Positions 42,531 to 52,909 are shown, counted from the first letter of the stretch. The stretch: DNA of 62,270 bases from Terriglobales bacterium (GCA_035651655.1 DASRFG010000032.1:1-62270); one strand, 5' to 3'. Notes: generated by a model not told the origin, from the letters alone. Numbers and translations: made by a program.

Positions 42531-43287
42531 CGTCGCGATCCGGCGTTACCGGACCTGGTATGCGATGCTGCTGCGGCTATATCCGCGCTCTTTCCGTGAG
42601 CGGTTCGGCGAGGGGGTGGCGCAGACATTTCACGACTTGTGCCGGGAGTACAGGGACTCTGGGCGGGGACTGTTCGGGCTCGCGCTGTGGATCTTCTTCG
42701 AGACGTCGGTGGGAATCGTCAGGGAGAACACAACTCATATGTCGCAACTCGGAAAGACGATGCTGCGTGTGGCGCTAGGGGCTTTGGCGGTGTTGATGGT
42801 GCCGATCGTGGCATCACGGGTGGTGGAGGGGTGGAACTGGGAGGCTGGAAGTTTCGTGGTGGTGTATGTCCTGTTCTTCGGGACGGGAATGGTGTATGCG
42901 GTGATCGCGAGGAAGATGGACGCGTGGTCGTACAAGGCGGGCGTTGCTGTGGCGCTGGTGGCCGGGTTCGGCTTAGGGTGGTCCAACATGGTCCATGTCG
43001 CGGACTCGGAGAATCCGGCGAACCTGGCGTACTACAGCGTGCTCGCAGTAGGGGGCGTTGGGGCCTGGCTGGCGCGGCTGGAGGCGCGAGGTTTGGCTCG
43101 CACGTTGTTCGCGATGGCGGCGACGCTAGCGGTGATTGCCGTGATGCTGCCTTCGGGCGCGCCACCCTACCTTGCGCGGAATATGGCCATCGGGCATGTT
43201 GTCTTCGTGGCATTGTTCACCACGTCAGGTCTGCTGTTCCGGCACGCGAGTCTGACGGGATTCCCGCCCCAAGGAAATACTCACTAA
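42520..43287 (+). CDS. membrane protein with permease-prefix-like N-terminus
   Basis: The 255-residue protein begins with a YRTWYAMLLRLYPRSFRERFGEGVAQTF segment, as seen in front of acidobacterial FtsX-type permeases. An amphipathic part and about six membrane helices follow. The MacB/FtsX extracellular domain is absent, so it is not a full permease. It is coupled to padR and probably under its control. Function unknown; G-rich third positions make its codon usage stand out from its neighbours. Confidence 0.65.
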   Translation: MATNVAIRRYRTWYAMLLRLYPRSFRERFGEGVAQTFHDLCREYRDSGRGLFGLALWIFFETSVGIVRENTTHMSQLGKTMLRVALGALAVLMVPIVASRVVEGWNWEAGSFVVVYVLFFGTGMVYAVIARKMDAWSYKAGVAVALVAGFGLGWSNMVHVADSENPANLAYYSVLAVGGVGAWLARLEARGLARTLFAMAATLAVIAVMLPSGAPPYLARNMAIGHVVFVALFTTSGLLFRHASLTGFPPQGNTH

Positions 43288-43445
43288 CGGAGAGCGACCT
43301 GTCTCCATTTCACGCTGAACCAACACATAGTCAGTGGCCAGTCATCAGCAGTTAGTGAGTGAGAACCTACGAGCTGTGCGCAGGAAAACTGCATCGTCTG
43401 TTCCTTCTTTGTCGTCTTACTATCGTCTAGATTGTTCATGTCCAG

Positions 43446-44399
43446 ATGACACTCCAGCGCCAGCATCGGCTCACGGTAATCCTCAGCTTCGGGCTGGTGT
43501 ACCTATTCTGGGGCTCGACTTACCTCGCCATTGACATTGGCGTGCAGCACATTCCTCCGGCCCTGCTTTGTGGCTTACGTTTTAGTGTCGCGGGAGTGCT
43601 GATGTTGATCTACTGCGCGCTCAACGGGCGCAAAATCCGCGCCAGTTCTGGCGATCTGGTCAAACTTGCTGTGGTTGGCATTCTGCTGCTGACCGGCGGC
43701 AATCTGACGTTGGCTTGGGCGGAACAGTACGTGCCCTCCGGACTGGCTGCCTTGGTCCTCGCGGGTACTCCCATCTGGTTCCTGATTATTGACACCTGGC
43801 TTTTGAAGGGAGATCACATCTCACGCCGCGGACTGGCTGGCATCGTGCTAGGAATCGGGGGAATGGTGGTACTGCTCTGGCCCCAACTCGTAAGTGGCAG
43901 CACCCTTGGCCGCTGGGGTCTGATGGCGTCGGTCAGCTTGCTGGGAGGTTCGTTCAGTTGGGCACTGGGATCGGTGTTATCGAAAAAATGGGAGCACGGT
44001 GGTGATCCTTTTGTCGGGGGCGGATGGCAGATGACCTTCGCCGGTTTATCGAACCTGCTGATCACGTTCACCACGGGCGAATACCGTCGCGTGCAGTGGA
44101 CGCGGCACGGCATTGAGGCCGTCGTTTACCTGGTGATATTCGGTTCCTGGGTGGGTTACACCGCCTATATCTACATCCTGAAACATGCGCCGACTAGCAA
44201 GGTTTCCACCTATGCATACGTGAACCCGGTCATAGCCGTTTTCCTGGGCTGGTTGGTCATGCACGAGCGCGTTGACGGCTTCATTCTGGCAGGAACGGCG
44301 GTGATTATTGCCGCGGTGATCCTGGTGACCAGCGCTAAAGCGAAGCCAGCAGAGGTTGTCGAATCCGACCTGCAGACGGTCGAAACTACCGGCGACTGA
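43446..44399 (+). CDS. EamA-family (DMT) transporter
   Basis: The 317-residue protein has ten membrane helices in two five-helix EamA repeats; the WGSTYLAIDIGVQHIPPALLCGLRF start and WAEQYVPSGLAALVLAGTPIW and HAPTSKVSTYAYVNPVIAVFLG segments are typical of YedA-like exporters of metabolites or amino acids. A tail of about 20 residues is cytoplasmic. Confidence 0.88.
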   Translation: MTLQRQHRLTVILSFGLVYLFWGSTYLAIDIGVQHIPPALLCGLRFSVAGVLMLIYCALNGRKIRASSGDLVKLAVVGILLLTGGNLTLAWAEQYVPSGLAALVLAGTPIWFLIIDTWLLKGDHISRRGLAGIVLGIGGMVVLLWPQLVSGSTLGRWGLMASVSLLGGSFSWALGSVLSKKWEHGGDPFVGGGWQMTFAGLSNLLITFTTGEYRRVQWTRHGIEAVVYLVIFGSWVGYTAYIYILKHAPTSKVSTYAYVNPVIAVFLGWLVMHERVDGFILAGTAVIIAAVILVTSAKAKPAEVVESDLQTVETTGD

Positions 44400-44489
44400 A
44401 CAACTCCAATTTCGCGGACACATGCGCCCTTACCTGTACTGGCGAATGTAGGGACCTCGGTGGAACGCGGCTGGTACCATGAGCCTCAA

Positions 44490-45527
44490 ATGAAAATTCT
44501 GGTGATTGGCGGAAGCGGATTCATCGGTCCACCGCTGATTCGCGAGTTCCAACAGCTGGGACATACCGTGGCCGTATTTCATCGCGGAACCAGCCCTGCG
44601 CCACTTCCCGCCGGCGCTGCTCAGATTCTGGGAGACCGCAATCAAGTCGCGGCCCAGCAAGAAGAGATTCGACGCTTCGGGCCCGAGATCGTTATTGATT
44701 TGATCCTCAGCTCTGGAGCGCAAGCCAAAGTATTGATGGACGCCATGCGCGGCATCGCCCGGCGCGTGGTTGCCGCTAGCAGTATGGATGTATATCGAGC
44801 CTGCGGTGTGCTGCACGGCAGCGAGCCTGGCCCACTCGAGCCTCTGCCGCTCACGGAGGAGTCGCCGCTTCGGACGAAGCTGCAAACCTATCCGCCAGAG
44901 GTGATCCAGTCCTTGCAAACCACTTTTGCGTGGCTTGATAACGAGTACGACAAAATTCCCGTTGAACGCGAAGTGCTGGCGCACCCGGAGCTGCCGGGAA
45001 CCGTGCTCCGCCTGCCAATGGTCTACGGGCCGGGTGACAAGCTGCATCGTTTCTTCCCGCTGCTCAAGCGGATGGATGACGGTCGTCAGGCGATTATTTT
45101 CGCTCAAGATCTTGGCGCTTGGCGGGGAATGCGAGGGTATGTAGATAATGTGGCCAGCGCCATAGCGCTCGCCGCCGTGTCGGAGCAGGCGGCTGGAAGA
45201 ATTTACAACGTCGCCGAAGAACAGACCCATTCCGAGCTGGAGTGGGCGAGAAAAATCGCTCACGGAACGGGCTGGCGTGGGAGGTTCGTCTTGTTGCCCC
45301 GCGAGCGCACCCCCAAACATCTCCTGCAGCCCGGAAACCCAGCCCAACATTGGGTGGCAAGTTCGGAGCGCATTCGCCGGGAACTTGGCTATCGCGAGCC
45401 GGTTCCTACGAACGAAGCCATCCGGCGGACGATTGCCTGGCAGCGCGCCAATCCACCAGCACAGATTGATCCCGCACAATTCGATTACGCCGCCGAAGAC
45501 GCGGCTCTCGCAGAATCAGCGGCGTAA
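44490..45527 (+). CDS. NAD-dependent epimerase/dehydratase (extended SDR)
   Basis: From ATG 44490 the protein has 345 residues and begins with the Rossmann motif ILVIGGSGFIGPPL. An ASSMDVYRACG segment replaces the usual YxxxK neighbourhood, so the classical catalytic Tyr/Lys pair is not clearly present; a substrate-binding or non-epimerase role is possible. The LRLPMVYGPGD and GYVDNVASAIALA motifs are normal for the family. The upstream ATG/GTG alternatives lack the glycine-rich start. Confidence 0.75.
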   Translation: MKILVIGGSGFIGPPLIREFQQLGHTVAVFHRGTSPAPLPAGAAQILGDRNQVAAQQEEIRRFGPEIVIDLILSSGAQAKVLMDAMRGIARRVVAASSMDVYRACGVLHGSEPGPLEPLPLTEESPLRTKLQTYPPEVIQSLQTTFAWLDNEYDKIPVEREVLAHPELPGTVLRLPMVYGPGDKLHRFFPLLKRMDDGRQAIIFAQDLGAWRGMRGYVDNVASAIALAAVSEQAAGRIYNVAEEQTHSELEWARKIAHGTGWRGRFVLLPRERTPKHLLQPGNPAQHWVASSERIRRELGYREPVPTNEAIRRTIAWQRANPPAQIDPAQFDYAAEDAALAESAA

Positions 45528-45569
45528 GACTTCCCGGGAAGCGTGCCGGCTGTGCCGCCGGGGTACCCT

Positions 45570-48035
45570 CTATTTCTTGCGACCCAGGAAGCGGACGCGG
45601 GCAACGAAAGTACGGCGGTCCAGATTGCTGAAGTGCAAGTAGGTGGCTGAATCTATGTTCGAATCCACCGAACCTGGATTCCTGTTGTTGGTGACATTGT
45701 CCCAGCCCATGCGCAAAGCAAGGTTGTACTTAAGCAGATTGAAACGCTTCTCGATATAGGTGTTAAGCGTGAAGAAGCGCGGGAAACGCAGACGCTGCAG
45801 GCCTATAATCTGCCGGTCCTGGTTGAAGATGGAGAACGGATAGCCGTCATGCCACTCCACAGAATAGGCAAGTTCCAGTTTGTGAACTACGGGTATGGAA
45901 GGCAGCGGCATCATGCCCCAGGAGATAAATCGGTTGGGACTGTCCCAGGGAAGCGGCCCCGCTCCTTGGGCGCCGAGCACAAGATTATCGAGAGTGTAAT
46001 TGAGGACAGCATTTGTGCGGGCGGAAGAACGGCTGTAAGAAAAAAGGAAGGGATAGCTCTTCCTAAAGGTGTAGCGAGCAGTGAGCAGCAAGGAACGGTA
46101 ATGGTCCTGACGGGTGTTGGTCAGGAAGTAATCAGTGCTCAGGGGCGAGCCCAAGGGAACATAAGTAAATTCGTGGGTGCCGCGGCGGTCAAGGTACTCA
46201 ACGGTGGTGTAAATTCCGTGCGGAAGCTTTCGCTCCATGCTCAAGCTCCAGTTGAGAGAGCGCGGAGCCACTAACGTGCGCTGGTCAACGGTGAATGTGG
46301 TAGCGATAGGTGGCGCGGCCAAAGTGACGCCATCCGAAGCGTAAGTCAAATCCAGGCGCGTTCCCTGGAGAGGACGGGTGAGTAGGGCGAGATTAGTAGC
46401 GTCATAGAAGAGGCCAACGCCGGCCGAGAGCTTAGTGTTGCCATTCTTGTCGAGCATGTACGTGGCGGCGAGGCGGGGCGAGACCAGCACGTTGCGGATG
46501 ATCTGGTCTTCATCGAAACGTAAACCACCTTCAATGAGCAGGCGGTCCACAGGTGACCAGCGATCCTGAACATAGCTTCCCCCCTGAAAATTGTTTTGGC
46601 GATATCGCACTTCAGCCTCTGGGAAAAGGACTTGGCGGTCTAGGGTGCGGTCCCCGCGCACCGTAGAGATGGGGCGACGAAGGAAAAATTGATGGTAGGC
46701 GATGCGCTCGACGTCGAAACCAAACTTCAGCTGATGCTTGCCATGCCAGTTAACAGGGTGGAAAAAAAGATTAGCGACCCCCTGGGTGCGGCGGGAGCGT
46801 CTCTGAGAAGTGCGAAAAAAATTGCCTTGGACGCCGCCTGGGGAAAGAGTGTAAGGCAGAGTGCCCTGGGGAATTTCATCCGCCTCCTGCTCGAAAACCG
46901 CGACGCCGGTTTCGAGTAAGTTGCCGCTGTGAAAATAATGCTGATCTTTGATCGAGCCCACGTAGCTGGTCTGGTCTTGACCTACGGTTGCAGAAATGGG
47001 AGTGAAAAGCGACAAACCGACCCGGCTGAATTTGGCGCGGTTAAACAGGAAGCTACCAGTCAGGATGTTGGAAGGGGTGATATTGGTTTGCAGCTTCGCC
47101 AGATTGCTGAAGCGCCATATGGGAGCGCGATTTCCGCTGCTGGGTAATAGGCGAATGATGTTTTCATCGTATTCGCCATCAACCGCGTTGTAGAACCAGA
47201 TTCTTCCTTTCTTTAGCGGTCCGGAGAAGGTTCCGCGAGGCTGCCACTTGTCAAACTTCAATCCATTTCTGAACTTATAAGAAGGGATGACATCAGTAGC
47301 GCTATAACGGAGATGATCATCACCAATTCCGGTGGTGATATTGAGCACCCCCGCTGAAGCGCGGCCAAATTGAGCCGAATAGCGTGTGCTCTGAACTTCC
47401 AGTGCTCGGATGGCGTCGGTGCTGACTCGCAGGTGAAGCAGACCGTCTACAGGATCCGTGACGTCGAAACTGTCCAGAGTATCCTGCATCTGATAAGTCT
47501 CACCCCCCGCAACGTGAGGCTGCCCGAGGCCATCTGACACAACTCCCGGGATAAAAGGCAGGACATTGCGGAAGTCGCGGCTCACGGGATAAGGAATATT
47601 TTGCACATCAACGTCGCTCAGGGTTTGAGTGTCGGCAATCTGGTCAGGATCAATCACGGGCGGAGACTCCACCACGTCCACCACTTCTTTGACTTCCTTT
47701 TGATGAGTGAGCGCGGCGTCTATGACAGTGGGAGCGTAGCCTGCGGCCCCGACCTGAACCGGTTGGGTGAGCTGGTAGAAGCCGGGTTTCTGGATGTGAA
47801 GCTGGTAAGCGCCATGTGGCAGGCCAAAGAGCTCGCAGCGACCGGCAAAATCAGTCTCCCGCTTGATGAACGCGTTGGTCCCGATTCGCTGAAGCGAGAC
47901 TTGGGCGCCCGGGACGGCCACGTGATTTTCGTCGGTAACCGTGATCAGAAGGCGATCTGACTGGGAAAACGCGGCAGGGCACAACAGCAGAAGGAGAATC
48001 AGGCTAGATGCATGCCGGAGTGGGGCCGAAAACAT
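45570..48035 (-). CDS. TonB-dependent receptor with carboxypeptidase-regulatory N-terminal domain
   Basis: The protein, 821 residues from ATG 48035, has a signal peptide (LILLLLLCPAAFSQS) and a CarboxypepD_reg-like beta-sandwich (about residues 25-110, ITVTDENHVAVPGAQVSLQR). A plug-like domain follows (VQNIPYPVSRDFRNVLPFIPG, GGETYQMQDTLDSFD, FGRASAGVLNITT), then a long outer-membrane beta-barrel ending in the aromatic-rich LDRRTFVARVRFLGRKK. This is the Oar-like organisation abundant in Acidobacteria. The ligand is unknown. Confidence 0.88.
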   Translation of the reverse strand: MFSAPLRHASSLILLLLLCPAAFSQSDRLLITVTDENHVAVPGAQVSLQRIGTNAFIKRETDFAGRCELFGLPHGAYQLHIQKPGFYQLTQPVQVGAAGYAPTVIDAALTHQKEVKEVVDVVESPPVIDPDQIADTQTLSDVDVQNIPYPVSRDFRNVLPFIPGVVSDGLGQPHVAGGETYQMQDTLDSFDVTDPVDGLLHLRVSTDAIRALEVQSTRYSAQFGRASAGVLNITTGIGDDHLRYSATDVIPSYKFRNGLKFDKWQPRGTFSGPLKKGRIWFYNAVDGEYDENIIRLLPSSGNRAPIWRFSNLAKLQTNITPSNILTGSFLFNRAKFSRVGLSLFTPISATVGQDQTSYVGSIKDQHYFHSGNLLETGVAVFEQEADEIPQGTLPYTLSPGGVQGNFFRTSQRRSRRTQGVANLFFHPVNWHGKHQLKFGFDVERIAYHQFFLRRPISTVRGDRTLDRQVLFPEAEVRYRQNNFQGGSYVQDRWSPVDRLLIEGGLRFDEDQIIRNVLVSPRLAATYMLDKNGNTKLSAGVGLFYDATNLALLTRPLQGTRLDLTYASDGVTLAAPPIATTFTVDQRTLVAPRSLNWSLSMERKLPHGIYTTVEYLDRRGTHEFTYVPLGSPLSTDYFLTNTRQDHYRSLLLTARYTFRKSYPFLFSYSRSSARTNAVLNYTLDNLVLGAQGAGPLPWDSPNRFISWGMMPLPSIPVVHKLELAYSVEWHDGYPFSIFNQDRQIIGLQRLRFPRFFTLNTYIEKRFNLLKYNLALRMGWDNVTNNRNPGSVDSNIDSATYLHFSNLDRRTFVARVRFLGRKK

Positions 48036-48193
48036 AGAGCTGCCTGGCTGACTCAACCCTCGAACCAGCTCAGATTGTAACTGGAATTACAGGCGGGGCA
48101 AGTTAACCATCGCGCCACCGTCGATGATTTGCCCAAGGTAGGTGAGCGAATGTTGTACTCTGTCGCGTTGGAATCAGCATGCGAGGAAAGAGC

Positions 48194-49522
48194 ATGACAA
48201 AGTCAGTGGTGATATTGGCAGCGATTTGGACCTGCAGCATCTCGCTTCTGGGGCAGACGGCGCCCGATCCGCAGATCATGCAGGCGATCAACAGCATCAA
48301 GGCATTGGACAATCACACTCATGTGCCCAAGGTGGTGCGGCCAGGGGAGAAGGACGACGAGTACGACGCGCTGCCCTGTGGCGGTTTTTTGGAGCCGGTG
48401 GACGACCCATGGATCGCGCGGCCGGACAATCCTCGGTTCTTGCAGGCTTGGAAGGCACTTTACGGCTACCGCTACAACGATAAAAGCCCACAGCACCTGG
48501 CCGAACTCCGGGAGACGATTTCCAAGGTGCGGCGCGAGCAAGGTGAGAACTTTCCCACCTGGGTGCTGGACAAGTTGGGCATCGAGTATATGATGGCGAA
48601 CCGGGTGGGGATGGGACCAGGGCTGAAGCCGCCGAGATTCATGTGGGTGCCGTTCGACGACGCGCTGATGCTGCCGCTGAATAACCAGTCGGTGGCAAAT
48701 GACACCCCCGATCGGAAGTTCTTTTATGGGCGGGAGGAGATGCTCCTAAAGCGTTATATGAGCGAATCGGGAGTGGACCTGCTGCCGGCAACTTTGGACG
48801 AGTACGTGACCAGCATCATCAAGCCGACGCTCGAGCGGCAGAAGAAGGCGGGAGCGGTGGCGGTGAAGTTTGAAGCAGCATACTTACGGACCCTGAATTT
48901 TGGCGATCCCGAGCGGGAAGAAGCGGCGCGGATCTATGCACAACATGCGCGTGGGGGCGTGCCCGGCAAAGCCGATTACCTAAAAGTGCAGAACGCGTTG
49001 TTTCGGGAGATTGCGGGTGAGGCCGGCAGGTTGGGGCTGGCGGTGCACATCCATACCGGCGCCGGGTGCGGAGGCTACTTTGAAGTGAGTGGGGCCAATC
49101 CCGGATTGCTGGACACGGTGCTCAATGACGCCTCGCTGCGGAAGACCAACTTTGTACTCATCCACGGCGGATCTGGCCCTTTTACCAAGGTAACAGCGTT
49201 CGAGTTGAGCCATCCCAACGTATACGCCGACTTTTCCGAGCAGGATTGGATGATCTCCACCCGGGCCCTCAGCGGGGTAGTCCGGGACTGGCTGGAGTGG
49301 TACCCGGAAAAGGTGATATTTGGGACAGACCTGTTTCCCGGGAGTACACCAGAGTACGACTGGGATTCGATCGGTTACGTGGTGGCCAGCAGCGGTCGCG
49401 AGGCCTTGGCCTTGGCGCTGACCGGAATGATGAATGATGGGGAGATTACCCGGAAGCGCGCGCTGGAACTCGCTCGCATGGTACTGATCGGCAACGCGGC
49501 AAAGTTGTACGGGCTACCTTAA
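48194..49522 (+). CDS. secreted amidohydrolase-family protein
   Basis: The protein, 442 residues from ATG 48194, follows a clear GAGGAAAG ribosome-binding site and has a signal peptide (VVILAAIWTCSISLLG). The metal-binding HxH sits early as ALDNHTHVPKV, later AVHIHTGAGCGG and an FGTDLFPG Asp complete a TIM-barrel amidohydrolase pattern. It is closest in look to the amidohydrolase_2 (uronate isomerase/ACMSD-like) group. Substrate unknown. Confidence 0.8.
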   Translation: MTKSVVILAAIWTCSISLLGQTAPDPQIMQAINSIKALDNHTHVPKVVRPGEKDDEYDALPCGGFLEPVDDPWIARPDNPRFLQAWKALYGYRYNDKSPQHLAELRETISKVRREQGENFPTWVLDKLGIEYMMANRVGMGPGLKPPRFMWVPFDDALMLPLNNQSVANDTPDRKFFYGREEMLLKRYMSESGVDLLPATLDEYVTSIIKPTLERQKKAGAVAVKFEAAYLRTLNFGDPEREEAARIYAQHARGGVPGKADYLKVQNALFREIAGEAGRLGLAVHIHTGAGCGGYFEVSGANPGLLDTVLNDASLRKTNFVLIHGGSGPFTKVTAFELSHPNVYADFSEQDWMISTRALSGVVRDWLEWYPEKVIFGTDLFPGSTPEYDWDSIGYVVASSGREALALALTGMMNDGEITRKRALELARMVLIGNAAKLYGLP

Positions 49523-49618
49523 ATCATCGCATTCTCCGCGAGTTGCGCAGGCACAACATAAGCTGCACTTTTGCCCAAAATCGCACAAACTGTTAGTCTT
49601 TTGGATTTTAGAATCAAT

Positions 49619-49642
49619 AGGCCGTACGCCAGTACGGCCTTT
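49619..49642. terminator. hairpin after amidohydrolase gene
   Basis: AGGCCGTAC-GCCA-GTACGGCCT is a perfect 9-bp stem with tetraloop, followed by TTT. It lies between the amidohydrolase gene and the next kinase gene, on the same strand, and probably terminates the former. Confidence 0.65.
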
Positions 49643-49661
49643 CAGCATCAAACCAGAGAAC

Positions 49662-52175
49662 ATGCAGGCCTCCGTAAACAATCGCCGATCATTCTGGAGC
49701 ATCTTCCGCGACGCGCCTGAGCGTCCCTGGCCTGCTCGCTTTGGCGTTGCGTTGCTGAGTATCGCCGCGGCCATGGCGCTCAATCTCGAACTTTCCCGCT
49801 TGGGTGTTGATCCGGGTTTCGGACTCCTCTATGTGGCGGTGATGCTCAGCGCATGGTATGGCGGACTGGTGCCCGGCCTGCTCGCCGTTGCCTTTGGCGC
49901 CCTGGCGACGGGTTATTTCATGCTGCCGCCGGCTTGGTCATGGGCTATTAGCGGATGGGAGAACTGGATCCGTTTCGGAATATTCGTATTGGTTGAGCTG
50001 CTGATGTGCTGGCCAGCAGTGCTGCGCTCGCAAATTGGCCGGCGACAGGAAGCCGAAGGGCAGCGGGCAGAGTTGCTGAGACGCGAACAGGCGGCGCGCC
50101 TGGCGGCCGAGCGGGCGGAGCAGCGGGCAGCTTTCCTGGCTGAGGCCAGCCGGATATTGGCATCCTCCCTGGACCATGAGAGCACGTTGGCTGAAGTAGC
50201 GCGCCTGGCAGTGCCTAAAATTGCCGATTGGTGCGTTGTTGACCTGGTGGACGAGCAGGGAGATTTGCGCACCCTGGAGATGGCGCACTTCGATCCCTGG
50301 AAACTTGACCTTGCTCGTGAAATGCGGCATCGCTATCCGCCTGACTCCTCCTCCACTTCTGGCCCTCACAACGTGGTACGCACCGGAAAATCCGAGTTGG
50401 TGAGCGAAATCTCGGAAGACACCCTGAGGCAAGCGGCACATGACACTCAACACCTGCTGATGCTGCACGAGTTGGGTTTCAAATCGTACATCTGCGTGCC
50501 GCTGGTCGCCCAAGGCCGTACGCTGGGGGCGCTCAGCTTTATTTCTGCCGAATCTGGACACAAATACACCGAGACTGAGTTGGCGTTGGCTGAGGATCTG
50601 GCCGGCCGCTGCGCGCAAGCCGCGGACACTGCGCGACTGCATAGGGAAACCCAAGAAGCCTCCCGCCTTAGCGAACAATCACGCGCGTTATTGGAAGCGG
50701 TGCTGAACCAGATGCCGGCAGGGGTGCTGATAGCCGAGGCTCCGTCGGGAAGAATCCTGCTGAGCAATAAACAAATGAAGGAAATCGCCCAGCACGGCAA
50801 TGCTGGGCCGATCTGCTGCCTCGAAGATTACGCGCAATTCGCCGAACTCTTTCCTGATCAGCCGTGGGAACGTTGGCCGCTGGTCCGCGCTTTGCGTGAT
50901 GGAGAAGTGGTCACAGGCGAGGCAATGGATTTCCTGCGCCGCGACGGCCAGAGAGGAAAACTGCGAGCCAGCGCGGCGCCAGTGCGCGACTCGGAAGGCC
51001 GGATCATCGCGGCCGTGACCACCTACTACGACGTGAGCGAGTTGAAGCAAGCAGAGGAGACCTTGCGAACGACAGCTGCTCGGCTGACCGGAATTATCGG
51101 CTCGGCCATGGACGCCATCACCACCATAGACGCTCAGCAAAAAATCACAGTTTTCAACCAGGCGGCGGAGAGGATGTTCCAGATTCCTGCCAGCCAGGCG
51201 CTCGGACTTTCCTTCGAGCGCTTTGTCCCGGCGCGCTTCCGCGAGGTGCATCGCAGACACATCCGGGAGTTAGCGGACAACGGTGGCTCCAGCCGTTCCA
51301 TGTATTCCCGCGGGGAGCTGATGGGGTTGCGGGCCAACGGCGAAGAGTTTCCGATCGAAGGAACTATTTCCCAGACGGAGAGCGACGGCCACAAGCTCTA
51401 CTCGTTGATCTTGCGCGATGTGGGGCAGAAGCAGCAATCAGAACGGGCGCTTCGAGAAACAGAGAAGCTGGCGGCAACCGGACGCCTGGCCGCCATGATC
51501 GCCCATGAAATCAACAACCCGTTGGAGTCCATCACCAACGTGCTTTATCTGCTGGAGAATCATCCCAATCTGGACCGCGCGGGGCGGCGTTACCTGGGAC
51601 TTGCGCAACAGGAGTTACAGAGGGTGGTGCACATCACCAAGCAGACGCTGGGCTTCTACCGCGAGGCTTCTTCTCCGACCAATGTGGAGTTGTCGCGCGT
51701 CGTTGAGGATGTAATTTCGATTTACGAGCGTCGCATCGACACCAAACAGATTCGTTTGGAAAAGCGATATCGCTCTCAGGGGACGGTCATGGCTTTCCCC
51801 GGTGAAATGCGGCAGGTGTTCTCCAACCTTATCTTGAACTCGCTTGACGCCGTGGACCAGTTTGGAAGCCTCAAAGTGCATATATTCGAATCGCGTGATT
51901 GGGCCCGTCCCGAGCGCAGGGGCGTACGCGTGGTGTTAGCGGATTCAGGGCGCGGGATCACACCGGAAAACTTGAAGAAGATCTTTGATCCGTTCTTTAC
52001 CACCAAGGGCGAGAAAGGCACCGGACTGGGTCTGTGGGTCATCAGCGGCATAGTGCGGAAGCACGAAGGATTTATCCGGGTGAGGAGTTGCGTACGTCCC
52101 GGCCGCAGCGGCACTTGTTTTTCCGTATTCCTGCCGCTCGAGGCGCAACCCGTACGGCAGGCAGGAGCGGCGTAA
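49662..52175 (+). CDS. membrane multi-sensor histidine kinase (DUF4118, GAF, PAS)
   Basis: The 837-residue protein has about four N-terminal membrane helices of the KdpD-like DUF4118 type (residues 25-125) and a coiled coil. A GAF domain (about 150-325) and two PAS domains (about 340-465 and 470-590) follow. A HisKA with H615 (MIAHEINNPLES) and an HATPase_c (N box NLILNSLDAV, ADSGRGI, FTTKGEKGTGLGL) complete it. It is a complete membrane sensor kinase without a receiver domain. No cognate regulator is adjacent. Confidence 0.93.
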   Translation: MQASVNNRRSFWSIFRDAPERPWPARFGVALLSIAAAMALNLELSRLGVDPGFGLLYVAVMLSAWYGGLVPGLLAVAFGALATGYFMLPPAWSWAISGWENWIRFGIFVLVELLMCWPAVLRSQIGRRQEAEGQRAELLRREQAARLAAERAEQRAAFLAEASRILASSLDHESTLAEVARLAVPKIADWCVVDLVDEQGDLRTLEMAHFDPWKLDLAREMRHRYPPDSSSTSGPHNVVRTGKSELVSEISEDTLRQAAHDTQHLLMLHELGFKSYICVPLVAQGRTLGALSFISAESGHKYTETELALAEDLAGRCAQAADTARLHRETQEASRLSEQSRALLEAVLNQMPAGVLIAEAPSGRILLSNKQMKEIAQHGNAGPICCLEDYAQFAELFPDQPWERWPLVRALRDGEVVTGEAMDFLRRDGQRGKLRASAAPVRDSEGRIIAAVTTYYDVSELKQAEETLRTTAARLTGIIGSAMDAITTIDAQQKITVFNQAAERMFQIPASQALGLSFERFVPARFREVHRRHIRELADNGGSSRSMYSRGELMGLRANGEEFPIEGTISQTESDGHKLYSLILRDVGQKQQSERALRETEKLAATGRLAAMIAHEINNPLESITNVLYLLENHPNLDRAGRRYLGLAQQELQRVVHITKQTLGFYREASSPTNVELSRVVEDVISIYERRIDTKQIRLEKRYRSQGTVMAFPGEMRQVFSNLILNSLDAVDQFGSLKVHIFESRDWARPERRGVRVVLADSGRGITPENLKKIFDPFFTTKGEKGTGLGLWVISGIVRKHEGFIRVRSCVRPGRSGTCFSVFLPLEAQPVRQAGAA

Positions 52176-52189
52176 GCGGGCTGCCACTT

Positions 52190-52909
52190 CTACTTCATTT
52201 CAAAGATTACGAATTGGGCGGGATCTTTGCCGGTATTGGTAAACGCGTAAGGAGCGCCGCCTGCCAACCACTTAACCTCTCCCTGACCGAGCCGAAGAGT
52301 TTCGCTTCCATTCGGACCATCCTGCTTAAGGTCCACATCGTTTAGAGCAACAATCAGTTCTCCGGGACTAGGGTGTTGAGACCTCACCTGTGAGTCTCCG
52401 GGCAACAACTGCACGTTCCAGATCTTTACGCCGGTCTTGTCGAGAGTGACAGCATATTTGGCATGGGGGTCCACGCCAGGACTGAGAACGTCACGAAAAG
52501 AGTCCTGAGTGCGGAAGCTGTCGTAAAGCGAATTGTCGGGTTTGGCGATTTCAACAGTAATATTCCGGTAAGTCATGGCTTCATCGTTGATCATGGTGTG
52601 TGCAATACCGCCATGGATATAACGGATATCACCCGCGTATCGAGGATAGGTGATGGGAGCTTCCCCCGCCCTGGCTTGTTTGATGTTGCTGTCCACCAGA
52701 GTGATGACCACGTAATCGTGGCTATGCTTGTGCAGGAGCGTGCTCTTGAGATGCGGGATTTCAACACGGAACGCGCGCAGGTAATCGTTCTGGATGAGCA
52801 AGCTGTGATATGGCTCGTCGGCCAAGTCCACAGGTGCCTGTGCAAGAGCAAGTGCGGCAAAACAGACCAGCGCAAGCAGAAGCGACACCCACCGGAGTGA
52901 GTTGTTCAT
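52190..52909 (-). CDS. secreted cupin-like hypothetical protein
   Basis: The 239-residue protein has a signal peptide (LLLALVCFAALALAQ). The mature part is beta-rich with cupin-like features: a HSHDYVVITLVD segment, HGGIAHTMIND, then the TLRLGQGEVKWLAGGAPYAFTN strand typical of the second cupin motif. Exported members are often sugar- or metal-binding, but function is unknown. It is convergent with the kinase gene. Confidence 0.6.
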   Translation of the reverse strand: MNNSLRWVSLLLALVCFAALALAQAPVDLADEPYHSLLIQNDYLRAFRVEIPHLKSTLLHKHSHDYVVITLVDSNIKQARAGEAPITYPRYAGDIRYIHGGIAHTMINDEAMTYRNITVEIAKPDNSLYDSFRTQDSFRDVLSPGVDPHAKYAVTLDKTGVKIWNVQLLPGDSQVRSQHPSPGELIVALNDVDLKQDGPNGSETLRLGQGEVKWLAGGAPYAFTNTGKDPAQFVIFEMK

